Assembly: GCF_004209755.1 (NCBI RefSeq)
Contig: NZ_CP035913.1
Location: forward strand, 4,402,001-4,466,000
Source of the DNA: Pseudoduganella lutea
GTDB taxonomy: Bacteria > Pseudomonadota > Gammaproteobacteria > Burkholderiales > Burkholderiaceae_D
Direction of reading: 5' to 3'
DNA: 64,000 nt
Position numbers and translations under genes: made by a program
In this document: piece by piece, positions 45,229-56,100 of the stretch
Layout of the letters: every line of letters starts with the position of its first letter
Position numbering within the stretch: position 1 is the stretch's first letter
Notes under the pieces: model-generated
Told to the model about the DNA's origin: nothing
Databases searched by the model: none
What the model saw: only the letters and a program-made list of their open reading frames with translations

Positions 45229-45301
45229 GGCTGTGTGAATGGCTCGAAACAAGCCATCTTCCTACCAAACCCAGCCATGTTGAGCGGTATCGCGTGCGGA
45301 A

Positions 45302-45315
45302 TTGATTTGGATCAA
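45302..45315. promoter_or_regulatory. Perfect FNR/Anr site before the truncated haemoglobin gene
   Basis: TTGAT-TTGG-ATCAA matches the FNR consensus at every defined base, and the outer bases extend it to ATTGAT/ATCAAT. The centre is 40.5 bp before the ATG at 45349. A TATCAT (45336-45341) downstream can serve as the -10. It also lies about 75 bp upstream of the divergent histidine kinase start. Confidence 0.85.
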
Positions 45316-45348
45316 TCAGCTTACGTGCAGTGCGCTATCATGACGATT

Positions 45349-45762
45349 ATGACTGAATCACGCACTGACTCCCTTCCTGAATCCCGCAGCCTTTACGAGG
45401 TCATCGGTGGCGCTGAAAAGCTCCGCGAGATGGTCGACCGTTTTTACGATCTGATGGAGCTGGAACCGGAATTCGCCGGCATCCGCGCCATGCACCCGCC
45501 CGCCACGGATGGCTCGCGCGACAAGCTGTACTGGTTCCTGACCGGCTGGATGGGCGGCCCCGACCTGTACCAGGAGCAGTTCGGCCACCCGCGGCTGCGC
45601 GCCCGGCATTTGCCGTTCGCGGTCGGCAGCAGCGAGCGCGACCAGTGGCTGCGCGCCATGGCCTGGGCGATGGAAGACGTGGGCATCGCCGAAGACCTGC
45701 GCCTGCGGCTGATGCAATCGTTCTACCAGACCGCCGACTGGATGCGCAATAAAGCGGACTGA
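45349..45762 (+). CDS. Group II truncated haemoglobin
   Basis: A 137-residue 2/2 globin of the trHbO/group II class, which binds O2 or NO and often acts under low oxygen. Landmarks are LYEVIGGAEKLREMVDRFYDLM, the CD-region WFLTGWMGGP, the proximal His in RARHLPF and the group-II Trp in QWLRAMAWAMED. A perfect FNR site upstream suggests induction by oxygen limitation. No ribosome site precedes the ATG at 45349 or the one at 45340, and the expected transcription start falls near the ATG, so a leaderless message is possible. Confidence 0.9.
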   Translation: MTESRTDSLPESRSLYEVIGGAEKLREMVDRFYDLMELEPEFAGIRAMHPPATDGSRDKLYWFLTGWMGGPDLYQEQFGHPRLRARHLPFAVGSSERDQWLRAMAWAMEDVGIAEDLRLRLMQSFYQTADWMRNKAD

Positions 45763-45783
45763 GCCAACAAAGGCGGCTGAACC

Positions 45784-47049
45784 ATGGAAATCTACGCCTT
45801 GCTGGCGCTGGCCATCGCGATTCTTGCGGTGCAGATCGTCATTCTCGTTCGCGGCAACAATGGCAGCGCCGGCAGAGATGGCGACATCGCCGAACGCCTG
45901 GAACGGGTCGAGCGCGAAGTGCGCATGCAATTGCAGGCCACCGCCCAGGCCCAGCGGCAGGAGATGGGTAACCTGCTCGCCCAGTCCCACGCCGCCACCG
46001 TCCAGCAGCTCGACGGCATGCGCCGCCAGATCGAAGTATTGACGGAGTCGAATGCGCGTCGCATGGCCGAAGTGCGCGCGACGCTGGAAACGCGCATCCG
46101 CGACCTGCAGGCCGATAACTCGGCGCGGCTGGAAGAGATGCGCCAGACCGTCGATGAAAAGTTGCATGCTACGCTGGAATCGCGGCTCACGGAATCGTTC
46201 AGGCAGGTATCGGACCGGCTGGAGCGCGTGCACCAGGGCCTGGGCGAGATGCAGCAGCTGGCGCTGGGCGTGGGCGACCTGAAACGCGTGCTCACGAACG
46301 TGAAAACCCGCGGCACATGGGGTGAAGTGCAGCTCGAAATGCTGCTCGAACAAGTGCTGACGCCCGACCAGTATGCTAAAAACGTGGAAACGGTGGCCGG
46401 CACGAATGCGCGCGTGGAATTCGCGCTGAAATTGCCGGGCCAGAAGGACGGCGGGCCGCCGGTCTGGATGCCGATCGACGCCAAGTTTCCAAAGGAGCAG
46501 TACGAACGGCTGCTGGAGGCGGCCGAGCGGGCCGATGCCGAGGGCGTGGCGCTGGCCGGCCGCGAACTGGAACGGGCGGTGCGCACCGAAGCGAAAACCA
46601 TCGCGGACAAATACGTGTGCCCGCCGCAGACGACCGATTTCGCGATCCTGTTCCTGCCGACCGAGGGGCTGTATGCGGAGGTGATGCGGCGCCCGGGCCT
46701 GGCGGACGAGCTGCAGCGCGTGAACCGCATCAGCATTGCCGGCCCATCCACGCTGACGGCGCTGCTGAACAGCCTGCAGATGGGGTTCCGGACGCTGGCG
46801 CTGGAAAAGCGTTCGTCCGAAGTGTGGCAGGTGCTGGGCGCGGTCAAGACGGAATTCAGCAAGTTCGGCGACGTGCTGGCAGCCACGAAAACCACGCTGG
46901 AACGCGCCGCGAAGAACATCGAATCGGCGGAAGTACGCAGCCGCCAGATGGCAAAGAAACTGAAATCCGTCGAGGCACTGCCGGCCGAGGCGGCGGAACT
47001 GTTGCTGGGCCGGCAGGTCGAAACCGAACTGGACATTACAGACAACTGA
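45784..47049 (+). CDS. rmuC: DNA recombination protein RmuC
   Basis: A 421-residue RmuC family protein, proposed to limit recombination at inverted repeats. It has an N-terminal membrane anchor (about 4-24), a long coiled-coil segment (about 30-165) and a nuclease-like RmuC domain (about 170-370) with [18 protein letters not shown] and [15 protein letters not shown]. It follows the globin by 21 bp and precedes the CoA-transferase by 22 bp. Confidence 0.92.
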   Translation: MEIYALLALAIAILAVQIVILVRGNNGSAGRDGDIAERLERVEREVRMQLQATAQAQRQEMGNLLAQSHAATVQQLDGMRRQIEVLTESNARRMAEVRATLETRIRDLQADNSARLEEMRQTVDEKLHATLESRLTESFRQVSDRLERVHQGLGEMQQLALGVGDLKRVLTNVKTRGTWGEVQLEMLLEQVLTPDQYAKNVETVAGTNARVEFALKLPGQKDGGPPVWMPIDAKFPKEQYERLLEAAERADAEGVALAGRELERAVRTEAKTIADKYVCPPQTTDFAILFLPTEGLYAEVMRRPGLADELQRVNRISIAGPSTLTALLNSLQMGFRTLALEKRSSEVWQVLGAVKTEFSKFGDVLAATKTTLERAAKNIESAEVRSRQMAKKLKSVEALPAEAAELLLGRQVETELDITDN

Positions 47050-47071
47050 ATCGCTGCCAAAGGAGGCCGCC

Positions 47072-48643
47072 ATGCCCCATCGTAACAAGATCGTCAGTGC
47101 CCAGGAGGCGGTTGGCAGGATCCACGATGGCGATACGGTGGCAACCGGCGGCTTCGTCGGCGTGGGCTTCGCGGAAAACATTGCCGTTGCCCTCGAGCGG
47201 CGCTTCACGTTCCAGGGTGTGCCCCGCGACCTGACGCTGCTGTACGCGGCCGGGCAGGGCGACGGCGGCGAGCGCGGCCTGAACCACTTCGGCCACGAAG
47301 GCCTGGTCAAGCGCGTCATCGGCGGCCACTGGGGCCTGGTGCCGAAACTGCAGCACATGGCCATCGACAACCGCATCGAAGCCTACAACCTGCCGCAAGG
47401 CGTGATCAGCCAGCTGTTCCGCGACACGGCCGCCGGCAAGCCCGGCCTGCTCACGCACGTGGGGCTGGGCACCTTTGTCGACCCGCGCCATGGCGGCGGC
47501 AAGGTCAATGGCCGCACGGTCGAGAACCTGGTCGAACTGACGACGATCGGCGGCCGGGAATGGCTGTTCTACAAATCGATCCCCGTGGACGTGGCGATCA
47601 TCCGCGGCACCACGGCCGACAGCGCCGGCAACGTGACGATGGAGCGCGAAGCGCTCACGCTCGAAGCGCTGGCGATCGCGATGGCCGCGCACAACAGCGG
47701 CGGCATCGTCATCGTGCAGGTCGAGCGGCTGGCCGCCTGCGGCACGCTGCCGCCGCGCCAGGTGCGCATCCCCGGCATCCTCGTCGATTGCGTGGTGGTC
47801 GCCGAGAAGCCGGAATACCACATGCAAACCTTCGGCACGCCCTACGATGCCGCATTTGCCGGCGAATTGCGCGTGCCGCTCGACGGCATCAACCCCATGC
47901 CGCTGTCCGCCCGCAAGGTGATCGCCCGCCGCGCGCTGCTCGAGCTGTCCGACGGCGACATCGTCAACCTCGGCATCGGCATGCCCGAAGGCGTGGCGGC
48001 CGTCGCGGCCGAAGAGGGCATGCTCGACCGTTTCACGCTGACGGCCGAACCGGGCGTCATCGGCGGCATGCCGGCGGGCGGGCTCGACTTCGGCGCCACC
48101 GTCAACCCGGACGCCGTCATCGACCAGCCCTACCAGTTCGACTTCTATGACGGCGGCGGCCTCGATGTGGCCATCCTCGGCCTGGCGCAGGCCGACCGGC
48201 AGGGCAACCTGAACGTGAGCAAATTCGGCCGCAAGCTGGCCGGCGCCGGCGGCTTCATCAACATCAGCCAGAGCGCCCGCAAGGTGGTCTTCATCGGCAC
48301 GTTCACGGCCGGCGCGCTGGAGGTGGCCATTGGCGACGGCGGCCTGCGCATCGTGCGCGAAGGCGAGTCACGCAAATTCGTGCACGAGGTTGAACATCGC
48401 ACCTACAGTGGCGCCGTGGCCCTCGAGCGCGGGCAGGAAGCGCTGTTCGTCACCGAGCGCTGCGTATTCCGCCTGACGCCGCAGGGGCTGGAGCTCGTGG
48501 AGGTGGCGCCGGGCATCGATATCGAACGCGATATCCTGGCGCGCATGGATTTCGTGCCGCGCATCGCGGACGAGGTCAAACCCATGGATGCGCGCTTGTT
48601 CGGGGAAAGGGCAATGGAGGCGGGGTTGGACAAGGGCCGGTGA
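47072..48643 (+). CDS. Family I CoA-transferase (YdiF / propionate CoA-transferase type)
   Basis: A 523-residue single-chain CoA-transferase moving CoA between acyl-CoA and acetate or a 3-keto acid. The N-terminal alpha-like half (about 1-270) and C-terminal beta-like half (about 280-510) are fused. The catalytic Glu is expected in [18 protein letters not shown] (about 305). The Gly-rich [12 protein letters not shown] near residue 30 binds CoA. A strong AAAGGAGG site precedes the ATG. The natural acid is not determined by sequence. Confidence 0.88.
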   Translation: MPHRNKIVSAQEAVGRIHDGDTVATGGFVGVGFAENIAVALERRFTFQGVPRDLTLLYAAGQGDGGERGLNHFGHEGLVKRVIGGHWGLVPKLQHMAIDNRIEAYNLPQGVISQLFRDTAAGKPGLLTHVGLGTFVDPRHGGGKVNGRTVENLVELTTIGGREWLFYKSIPVDVAIIRGTTADSAGNVTMEREALTLEALAIAMAAHNSGGIVIVQVERLAACGTLPPRQVRIPGILVDCVVVAEKPEYHMQTFGTPYDAAFAGELRVPLDGINPMPLSARKVIARRALLELSDGDIVNLGIGMPEGVAAVAAEEGMLDRFTLTAEPGVIGGMPAGGLDFGATVNPDAVIDQPYQFDFYDGGGLDVAILGLAQADRQGNLNVSKFGRKLAGAGGFINISQSARKVVFIGTFTAGALEVAIGDGGLRIVREGESRKFVHEVEHRTYSGAVALERGQEALFVTERCVFRLTPQGLELVEVAPGIDIERDILARMDFVPRIADEVKPMDARLFGERAMEAGLDKGR

Positions 48644-48681
48644 ACCGGCGCCGCTGCAAGGCCGCACGTGCTTGCCACGGG

Positions 48682-49908
48682 TCAGACCAGCCCCTCGAAC
48701 AGCAGCACTTCCACCGGTTCACCCGCGGCCACGTTGCCGCGCTCGTCCGGCAGCACGACGATGCAGTTCGCTTCCGTCATCGAACGCAGGATGCCGGACC
48801 CCTGCGCGCCGGTAATCCGCACCTCGCGCTTGCCATCGGGCGCAATGGACAGCACCCCGCGCTGGAATTCGGTACGCCCCTGGCGCTTGCGGATCGGTTC
48901 GGCGGAGCACGCCTGTACCAGCAGGTCGGCCGGCGCATCGGCGCCCATCATGCGCAGCAGGGCGGGGCGGGCGAAGAAGTAGAACGACACCATCACGGCC
49001 ACGGGATTGCCGGGAAGGCCGAACAGGAAGGCCTCGCGGCCATCGGCGCCGATGCGGCCGAACGCCATCGGCCGGCCGGGGCGCATGCCGATCGTCCAGA
49101 ACGCCACGTCGCCCAGGCGCGCCATGATGTCGCGCGTGTAGTCGGCGGCGCCGGCCGACACGCCGCCGGAGGTGACGATGGCATCCGCGCTGTGGCATGC
49201 GTCGCGCAGCGCCGCTTCCAGCGCCGCCGGGTCGTCCTTCACGAGGCCCATGTCCACCAGCTCGCAGCCAAGGCGCGTGAGCATGCCGAACAGCGTGTAG
49301 CGGTTGCTGTCGTAGACGCAGCCTTGCGCCAGCGGTTCGCCGACCGAGCGCAATTCGTCGCCGGTGGAAAAGAACGCCACGCGCAACCGGCGCCGCACCG
49401 CCACTTCGGCAATGCCGAGCGAGGCGATCAGCCCCAGGTCGGCCGGGCGGATGAGCTTGCCGGCGACGAGTGCCGGGCGGCCCGCCATCAGGTCTTCGCC
49501 GGCCAGGCGGCGGTTGTCGCCGGTGCGCACGCTGCGCGGCGCGATCGTCACGCAGTCATCCTCGATGCCTTCCGCGCGCTCCTGCGGCAGCACCGTGTCG
49601 CAGCCGGCGGGCATGACCGCGCCCGTCATGATGCGCAGGCACTGGCCGGGGCCGGGGCGCAGGCCGGACGGGCGTCCGGCGAAATCGGTGCCGATCACCT
49701 TCAGCTTGGTCGGATGGTCGGGCGAAAGCTGGGCGCCGGCGAATGCAAAGCCATCCATCGCGGAATTGTCGTGTGCGGGCACGCTGATCGGCGAGATCAC
49801 GTCCTCGGCCAGCACGCGGCCCAGCGCGGCGCGCAGCGCCACTTTCTCCACGCCGCGCACGGGCCGCACGAATCGTTCGATGACATCGCGCGCGCGCCGC
49901 ACCGGCAT
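48682..49908 (-). CDS. moeA: Molybdopterin molybdenumtransferase MoeA; true start unresolved
   Basis: MoeA inserts molybdate into adenylated molybdopterin. The family core is clear: GRVLAEDVISPISVPAHDNSAMDG (split near residues 30-53), VTSGGVSAGAADYTRD and the C-terminal MoeA domain. The ATG at 49908 gives a complete 408-residue protein. The frame is open upstream without a stop to 50292, includes an ATG at 50058 and GTGs at 50031 and 50022, and carries a MobA-like C-terminus. Homologs with an extended N-terminus would start before 49908, so this is a minimal start. Confidence 0.88.
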   Translation of the reverse strand: MPVRRARDVIERFVRPVRGVEKVALRAALGRVLAEDVISPISVPAHDNSAMDGFAFAGAQLSPDHPTKLKVIGTDFAGRPSGLRPGPGQCLRIMTGAVMPAGCDTVLPQERAEGIEDDCVTIAPRSVRTGDNRRLAGEDLMAGRPALVAGKLIRPADLGLIASLGIAEVAVRRRLRVAFFSTGDELRSVGEPLAQGCVYDSNRYTLFGMLTRLGCELVDMGLVKDDPAALEAALRDACHSADAIVTSGGVSAGAADYTRDIMARLGDVAFWTIGMRPGRPMAFGRIGADGREAFLFGLPGNPVAVMVSFYFFARPALLRMMGADAPADLLVQACSAEPIRKRQGRTEFQRGVLSIAPDGKREVRITGAQGSGILRSMTEANCIVVLPDERGNVAAGEPVEVLLFEGLV

Positions 49909-50033
49909 CGCGCACGGATCGAGATCGCACGTGAGATCGTGCAGGCGTTGCGCGCGGTCTTCGCGCTGCAGCTCTTCCAGGGTGTTGATGTTGCGGAACG
50001 CCGCGGCATCGTTGAAGAGCACTTCGGCCACCT

Positions 50034-50567
50034 TCAAGCCCTCGTGCCATCCGCCCATCTTGCGCCCGCCCCCGCCAGATAGGCATCGAGCCGGGGCAGC
50101 ACCGCCACTTTCATCAGCGCGAATACCGGGTGCGGCTGCTTGCGTGCCGCGCCGGCATCGTCCGCTTCCATCGTCACGGCGAACGCCACGTCGGCATCCT
50201 GCGCCAGCAGCGCCTCGCGCAGCCGCTGTACCAGGTCTTCCGGCAGGAACGGCGAATCGCACGGCACCGTCGTCAGCAACGGCGTGGTGCACTGGCGCAG
50301 GCCCGCCTGCAAGCCGGCCAATGGACCGGCGAAGCCTGTCAGCTCATCGGCAAGCACAGTCGCCGGCAAATGAGCGCCCAGTGCCGCATAGGTTTCGCGG
50401 CTGCGGTTGGCGCTGATCGCCACGCTGGCCACTTGCGGCGCAAGGCGCTGCAGCACGTGCGCCACCAGCGTCGTGCCCCGGAACGGTTGCAGGCCCTTGT
50501 CCACGTTGCCCATGCGGCTGCCGCGGCCGCCTGCAAGGACCAGGCCGCTGATGTCGTTGTCGCTCAA
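50034..50567 (-). CDS. mobA: Molybdenum cofactor guanylyltransferase MobA with frameshifted C-terminus
   Basis: MobA links GMP to molybdenum cofactor. The N-terminal nucleotidyltransferase region is intact: GLVLAGGRGSRMGNVDKGL, the LADELTGFAGPLAGL stretch and VPCDSPFLP. After YLAGAG (about residue 169) the protein stops early. The conserved MobA ending (GRKMGGWHEG then AFRNINTLEEL) lies in the next frame, reached by adding one G to a run of five (50069-50073). The TTG start is supported by GGAG six bases upstream. It may be a sequencing error, a real mutation or a programmed slip. Confidence 0.85.
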   Translation of the reverse strand: MSDNDISGLVLAGGRGSRMGNVDKGLQPFRGTTLVAHVLQRLAPQVASVAISANRSRETYAALGAHLPATVLADELTGFAGPLAGLQAGLRQCTTPLLTTVPCDSPFLPEDLVQRLREALLAQDADVAFAVTMEADDAGAARKQPHPVFALMKVAVLPRLDAYLAGAGARWADGTRA

Positions 50568-50588
50568 CTCATTCTCCAGAATGTCTCC

Positions 50589-50647
50589 GCCACGCAGTCA
50601 TCCACCACGCAGCTATCCACCACGCAGTTATCCACCACGCAGTTAAC
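50589..50647. repeat. Four-copy 15-bp tandem repeat at the moaA 3' end
   Basis: Units CACCACGCAGTTATC start at 50603, 50618 and 50633, with a partial copy at 50589-50602. The last unit includes the moaA stop codon. The array fills the moaA-mobA gap just upstream of the mobA ribosome site. Confidence 0.82.
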
Positions 50648-51755
50648 CACCAATGTAGGACATCTCGACCTTGCGCGCGGCACTGCCGGACAGCCCGTCC
50701 GTGTTGATGGTGCGCAGCTCGGAATAACGGTCGCCGCGCGCCTGCCACAGCGCGCCGACCGCGGCGGCCAGCTCCTCGTCGCTGTGCCCGTCACGCAGCA
50801 GGGCGCGCAGGTCGTGGCCCTGCGTGGCGAACAGGCAGGTGTACAACTTGCCTTCGGTGGACAGGCGCGCCCGCGTGCAGTCCCGGCAGAACGCCTGCGT
50901 GACGCTGGAAATGACGCCAACCTCGCCGCCGCCATCGGCATAGCGCCAGCGTGCCGCCGTCTCGCCCGTGTAGTTCGGGTCCACCTGCACCAGTGGCAGT
51001 TCGGCGTGGATCCGGCGAACGATCTCGGCCGATGGAATCACGTCTTTCATGTTCCAGCCGTTCGAGGCGCCCACGTCCATGAACTCGATGAAGCGCAGGA
51101 TGTGCGGGGTGCCATGGAAATGCCGCGCCATCGGCAGGATTTCCTGTTCGTTGGTGCCGGCTTTGACCACCATGTTCACCTTGATCGGCCCCAGGCCGGC
51201 ATCATGGGCGGCTTCGATACCTTCGAGCACGTCGGCAACGGCGAAGTCCACGTCGTTCATGGCGCGGAACGTGGCATCGTCGAGCGCGTCCAGCGACACG
51301 GTCACCCGTTGCAGGCCCGCGGCCTTCAGCGATTTCGCCTTGCGCGCGAGCAGCGAGCCATTCGTCGTCAGCGTGAGGTCGAGCGGCTTGCCGTCGACGG
51401 TGCGCAACGCGGTCAGCATTTCGATCAGCCGTTCGATATTCTTGCGCAGCAGCGGTTCGCCGCCGGTCAGCCGGATCTTCTCGACGCCGTGCGCGACGAA
51501 CTGGCGCGCCAGGCGCGTGATTTCCTCGAACGTCAGCAGCGACGAGTGGGGCAGGTACTGGTAATCCTTGTCGAACACTTCCTTCGGCATGCAGTACACG
51601 CAGCGGAAGTTGCAGCGGTCGGTGATCGAGATGCGCAGGTCGCGAAGGGGCCGCGCCAGGCGGTCGCGCAATTCGCCGGTGGGTGCTTCAAACGCGGCGG
51701 GAATGGCCGGCGGCCGGCTGCGGCCGTCGTGGAGGAGGATGATCTTTTCGGTCAT
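50643..51755 (-). CDS. moaA: GTP 3',8-cyclase MoaA
   Basis: A 370-residue radical-SAM enzyme that, with MoaC, turns GTP into cyclic pyranopterin monophosphate, the first molybdenum cofactor step. The N-terminal SAM cluster is CNFRCVYC, and the C-terminal second cluster is in CRDCTRARL with a further Cys in YTCLFA. The conserved GG C-terminus (YIGG) is intact. It lies 37 bp downstream of chrA and upstream of mobA on the same strand. Confidence 0.94.
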   Translation of the reverse strand: MTEKIILLHDGRSRPPAIPAAFEAPTGELRDRLARPLRDLRISITDRCNFRCVYCMPKEVFDKDYQYLPHSSLLTFEEITRLARQFVAHGVEKIRLTGGEPLLRKNIERLIEMLTALRTVDGKPLDLTLTTNGSLLARKAKSLKAAGLQRVTVSLDALDDATFRAMNDVDFAVADVLEGIEAAHDAGLGPIKVNMVVKAGTNEQEILPMARHFHGTPHILRFIEFMDVGASNGWNMKDVIPSAEIVRRIHAELPLVQVDPNYTGETAARWRYADGGGEVGVISSVTQAFCRDCTRARLSTEGKLYTCLFATQGHDLRALLRDGHSDEELAAAVGALWQARGDRYSELRTINTDGLSGSAARKVEMSYIGG

Positions 51756-51792
51756 TGCAAAAGTGGTACCCGGTTCGCAGCAGTGAGCTGCT

Positions 51793-53133
51793 TTATCTGA
51801 CTTGGCTAAACGCTACTAAAGCGTTGATTTCATTAGCGTAATGTAGCACGAGGCCGGCGATTGCACAGGCGCCGAGCAACTTTACGGGGCCGGTTTGCCA
51901 GCGCAGCAACGCCCAGGCCGCCACCGCGGCGATCGCCAGCGCCGCCCAGTCCCAGCGCCCGCCGGCGTGGAACACGTGCGCGCCGAAAAACACGGCCAGG
52001 CTGGCGATCACGCCGACCACGGCCGCCGAGATCGCTGTCAGCGGTGCCGTCATGCCGATATTGCCGCGCGTGGCTTCCACCAGCGGGCCGCCCGCCAGGA
52101 TGAAGATGAACGATGGCACGAACGTAAACCATGCCGCCACCACCGCGCCAGCCACGCCGGACAGGGCCGGATCGCCCAGCACCAGGTGCCGCCAGCCGCC
52201 GACGAAGCCCACGAAGGCGTTCACCATGATCAGCGGGCCGGGCGTCGTTTCGCCCAGTGCCAGGCCGTCGATCATCTGGGCCGGCGTGAGCCAGCCATAC
52301 GTTTCGACGCCGCCCTGGTAGACATACGGCAGCACCGCGTAGGCGCCGCCGAACGTCAGCAAGGCCGCCTTCGTGAAAAACCAGCCCATCTGCGCGAGCG
52401 GATTGTACAGGCCCGTGAGCGCGGCTACCGCCACCCAGCTGCCTGCCATGAGAGCAACACCCGCCAGGGACGCGCCCAGCAGCCTGCCCCATGTGAAACG
52501 GGCATGCGGTGGCGTCGGCGTGTCGTCGTCGATCACGGCGGGACCATGGTGGGCGATGGCCTTGCCATGGCCCGGCATGCCCGGCACGAACGCGGCCGGC
52601 CGCAACCGCCCGCCCAGCCAGCCCAGCACGGCGGCAGCCAGCACGACGGCGGGGAAGGGCACGTCTACCATGATGGCCAGGAACGCGGCACCGGCAAGGC
52701 TCGCCAGCCAGCCGTTGCGCAGCGTGCGCCGGCCGATGCGCCAGGTGGCCGCCAGCACCAGCGCGACCACGGCAGGCTTGATGCCGTACAGCACGGCCGC
52801 GACGGCGGGCAGGTGGCCGAACGCGAGGTAGATCCACGCCAGCCCGATCAGGATCAGCAGCGACGGCAGCACGAACAGCGTGCCGGCCAGGATGCCGCCA
52901 CGCGCCCGGTGCAGCAGCCAGCCGATATAGACGGCCAACTGCGTGGCTTCCGGCCCCGGCAGCAGCATGCAATAGTTCAGTGCATGCAGGAACCGTTGCT
53001 CGGAAATCCAGCGCCGTCGCTCGACGAGCTCGGCATGCATCAGCGCGATCTGGCCGGCCGGGCCGCCAAAGCTGATGAACCCCAGCTTCAGCCAGTAGCG
53101 CAATGCGGTCGACAGGGAAGGGATTGGTGTCAT
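51793..53133 (-). CDS. chrA: Chromate transporter ChrA
   Basis: A 446-residue member of the CHR family, proton-coupled exporters of chromate. Two homologous halves are visible (about 5-180 and 235-440). The first has [13 protein letters not shown] and [14 protein letters not shown]; the second has [13 protein letters not shown] and the [17 protein letters not shown] stretch. The ATG is only 9 bases from the T-run of the rne terminator and has no ribosome site. Chromate resistance is known for the family; sulfate-related transport is an alternative in some members. Confidence 0.9.
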   Translation of the reverse strand: MTPIPSLSTALRYWLKLGFISFGGPAGQIALMHAELVERRRWISEQRFLHALNYCMLLPGPEATQLAVYIGWLLHRARGGILAGTLFVLPSLLILIGLAWIYLAFGHLPAVAAVLYGIKPAVVALVLAATWRIGRRTLRNGWLASLAGAAFLAIMVDVPFPAVVLAAAVLGWLGGRLRPAAFVPGMPGHGKAIAHHGPAVIDDDTPTPPHARFTWGRLLGASLAGVALMAGSWVAVAALTGLYNPLAQMGWFFTKAALLTFGGAYAVLPYVYQGGVETYGWLTPAQMIDGLALGETTPGPLIMVNAFVGFVGGWRHLVLGDPALSGVAGAVVAAWFTFVPSFIFILAGGPLVEATRGNIGMTAPLTAISAAVVGVIASLAVFFGAHVFHAGGRWDWAALAIAAVAAWALLRWQTGPVKLLGACAIAGLVLHYANEINALVAFSQVR

Positions 53134-53141
53134 GGGCGAAA

Positions 53142-53169
53142 AAAAAGGGAAGCCGCAGCTTCCCTTTTT
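53142..53169. terminator. Terminator of rne, abutting chrA
   Basis: A 12-bp stem (AAAAAGGGAAGC / GCTTCCCTTTTT) with a CGCA loop and A/T tails on both sides. On the minus strand it lies 12 bp after the rne stop and ends 9 bases before the chrA ATG. Confidence 0.87.
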
Positions 53170-53181
53170 GCTGGCTGAAGA

Positions 53182-56100
53182 TCAGCGTCGGGTGTCCACC
53201 TGCACCAGCGGCTCGTCCGCCACCTGTGGCGCGGGCCTGCGGGTACGGCGCACCCGCGCAGGTGCCTCCTCGTGCGCGGCCGCTTCCTGCGCGGCACGCA
53301 GCTTGGCCGGGTCAGTCGCGGCCATCTGCAGGCCGGCGGCTGCCAGGATCGATTGCAGGTCCGTCGCCGCGGCGGCCGGCTGCGCCGGAGCTGGAGCAAC
53401 AGATGCCGGAGCAGGTGCAGGCGCTTCCGCGGCGGCTTGCTGCGCGACCGGCGCGGCAACCGGGATCGCCTGGGTTGCCACGGCTTCGGCGGCAACCGCC
53501 TCGGCTGTAGCAATCTCGGCGGCGGCAGGCACGACCATGGCGGTTTCCGCCACCGGTGCCGTCTCGGCGGCGGCCGGCGTTTCGGCTGCCGGTGCCTCAG
53601 CTTGTGGTACTGGTTCGGCGGCTGGGGCCTGCACGATTTCCGCTTCGGCGGGTTCGACGGCCACTGGAGCGGCGGCGACTGTTACGGGCGCGAGCGTTTC
53701 CTCGGCCGGTGCCTGCACGATTTCCGCTTCGGCAGGTTCGACGGCAACCGTGACGGCTGGCGCTTCCGTTACCGGCGGCAGCGCTTCGGTGGCCGGCGCC
53801 TGGACGATTTCCGCTTCAGCAGGCTCGACAGCAACCGGCTGCGTTGCCGGCACGTCGGCCGTGGCGGCTTGCACTTCGGCCGCTGGCGCGCCCTGGACCG
53901 GCTCCGCTGCCACCGGTGCCTGCTCGACAGCGTCGATCGCGGCGGCGGCCACGGGCTCAGCGGGAGCCGGTGCTACCGGTGTGCCGGCGAATGCGGCAGC
54001 CTCTTCGCGCGCCGCGGCTTGCGCTTCCCCGGCAACGACCGTGGCGGTAATGGCCTTGATCGTGTCGCCTTCGGTTGCGCTGGTGCCGAACTCGTCGGCG
54101 GACTCGATACCGTCGATGCCTTCGCCACCCTCGCGCTCGCGGCGGTTACGGTTGCGGCCACCACGGCGGCGGCGGCGGCGCGGTTCATCGCCGCCTTCGC
54201 CCGCTTCCAGGTCTTCGCCTTCCGGCCCGGTGTTGGCAACCGACTTCACGAGGCTCGGCGCCTCGATGGCTGGGGCTGCGACCGGTGCAATGGTACCGGT
54301 GCCCGTGCCGACCGGGCCGACGCCGGTGGCGGCCAGCGCCAGTTCGTCGGCTTTGGCTTCGGCAGGCTGGGCTTTCGGTTCACGCGGCTCGCGCGGTTCG
54401 CGCGGCGGGCGCACTTCGCGGGGCTCACGCGGTTCACGCGGCGGGCGTTCCGCCCGTTCCGGGCGCTCGGCACGTTCACGCGGCGCCACGGCGCCTTCGG
54501 CCGTTTCCACTTTTTCGCCAGCCTTGTCGGCGAATTTCTCCAGCTTTTCACGCGGTTCGCGCGGTGGGCGCGGCGGGCGTGGCGGGCGTGCCTCCGTCAC
54601 CGGCTTCGCTGCCTCGTCGCGGGCACCCGGTTCGCGTTCCTTCGGGCCGCGCGGATTGCGGCCACGCGGGGCACGGCCATTCTTGTCGGCGCGCTCGGCC
54701 GGTGCAACGGCCGGCTTCGTGACGATGGCCGGGGCCGTCGGCGGTGCCGGTTCTTCGGTCTTGCCCGTGAAGAACGACACCAGTTTGGCAAAGAAGCCTT
54801 TCTCGGCCGGGGCAGGGGCGGTGACCGGGGCCGGCGCCACCACCGGTTTTACCGCTTCCGGTGCCGGCGTGCGGTCCACGATCGGGGCCGGCTGGCTTGG
54901 CGTGATCGTCTTGACGACGGCTTCCTGGCGCGGCTTCTGCTCTTCCTTCTGGCGCTTGGCGAAGCCCATGTCGGTTTCCGCCTGCTCGGCCATCGTGTAG
55001 CTGGCGGCCATCTCTTCGAGGCGCGGGTCGTCGTGCTTGATGCGTTCGAGCTTGTAGTGCGGCGTGTCGAGGTGCTTGTTCGGCACCAGGATCACGGTAA
55101 TGCGGTGGCGGTTCTCGATCTTGAGCACTTCGCCGCGCTTTTCGTTCAGCAGGAAGGCGGCCACGTCGACCGGCACCTGCACGTGGATCGCGGCGCTGTT
55201 TTCCTTCATCGCCTCTTCCTGGATGATGCGCAGCACCTGCAGGGCGGACGATTCGGTATCGCGGATGTGACCGGTGCCGGAGCAGCGCGGGCACGTCACG
55301 TGCGACCCTTCGGACAGCGAAGGGCGCAGGCGCTGGCGCGACAGTTCCATCAGGCCGAAGCGCGAAATCTTGCCCATCTGGACGCGCGCACGGTCGTGGT
55401 GCAGCGCATCCTTCAGGCGCTGTTCCACTTCGCGCTGGTTCTTCGACACTTCCATGTCGATGAAGTCGATGACGATCAGGCCACCCAGGTCGCGCAGGCG
55501 CAGCTGGCGGGCCACTTCCTCGGCCGCTTCGCAGTTGGTGTGGAAGGCAGTGGTCTCGATGTCGGAGCCGCGGGTGGCGCGGGCCGAGTTGACGTCCACG
55601 GACACCAGTGCTTCGGTGTGGTCGATCACGATGGCGCCGCCGGAAGGCAGCGGCACGGTGCGGCTGTAGGCCGTTTCGATCTGGTGTTCGATCTGGAAAC
55701 GCGAGAACAGCGGCACGTCGTCGCTGTAGCGCTTCACGCGATGCACCATGTCGGGCATCACGTGGCTCATGAACTGGTGCGCCTGTTCGTAGATCTCGTC
55801 CGTATCGATCAGGATCTCGCCGATATCCGGCTGGTAGTAATCGCGGATGGCGCGGATCACGAGCGACGATTCCTGGTAGATCAGGAAGGCGCCCGATGCG
55901 GATTTCGACGCGCCTTCGATCGCGCGCCACAGCTGCATCAGGTAATTCAGGTCCCACTGCAGTTCATCGACATTGCGGCCGATGCCGGCGGTGCGGGCAA
56001 TCACGGACATGCCCTGCGGCAAATCGAGCTTGTCCATCGTTTCGCGCAGTTCCTGGCGCTCTTCGCCCTCGACACGGCGCGATACGCCGCCGCCGCGCGG

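Noticed and set aside
53627..53835. Spaced repeats considered as a CRISPR array
   Set aside because: Copies are inside the rne coding frame, their spacers are related coding sequence, and no cas genes are present.
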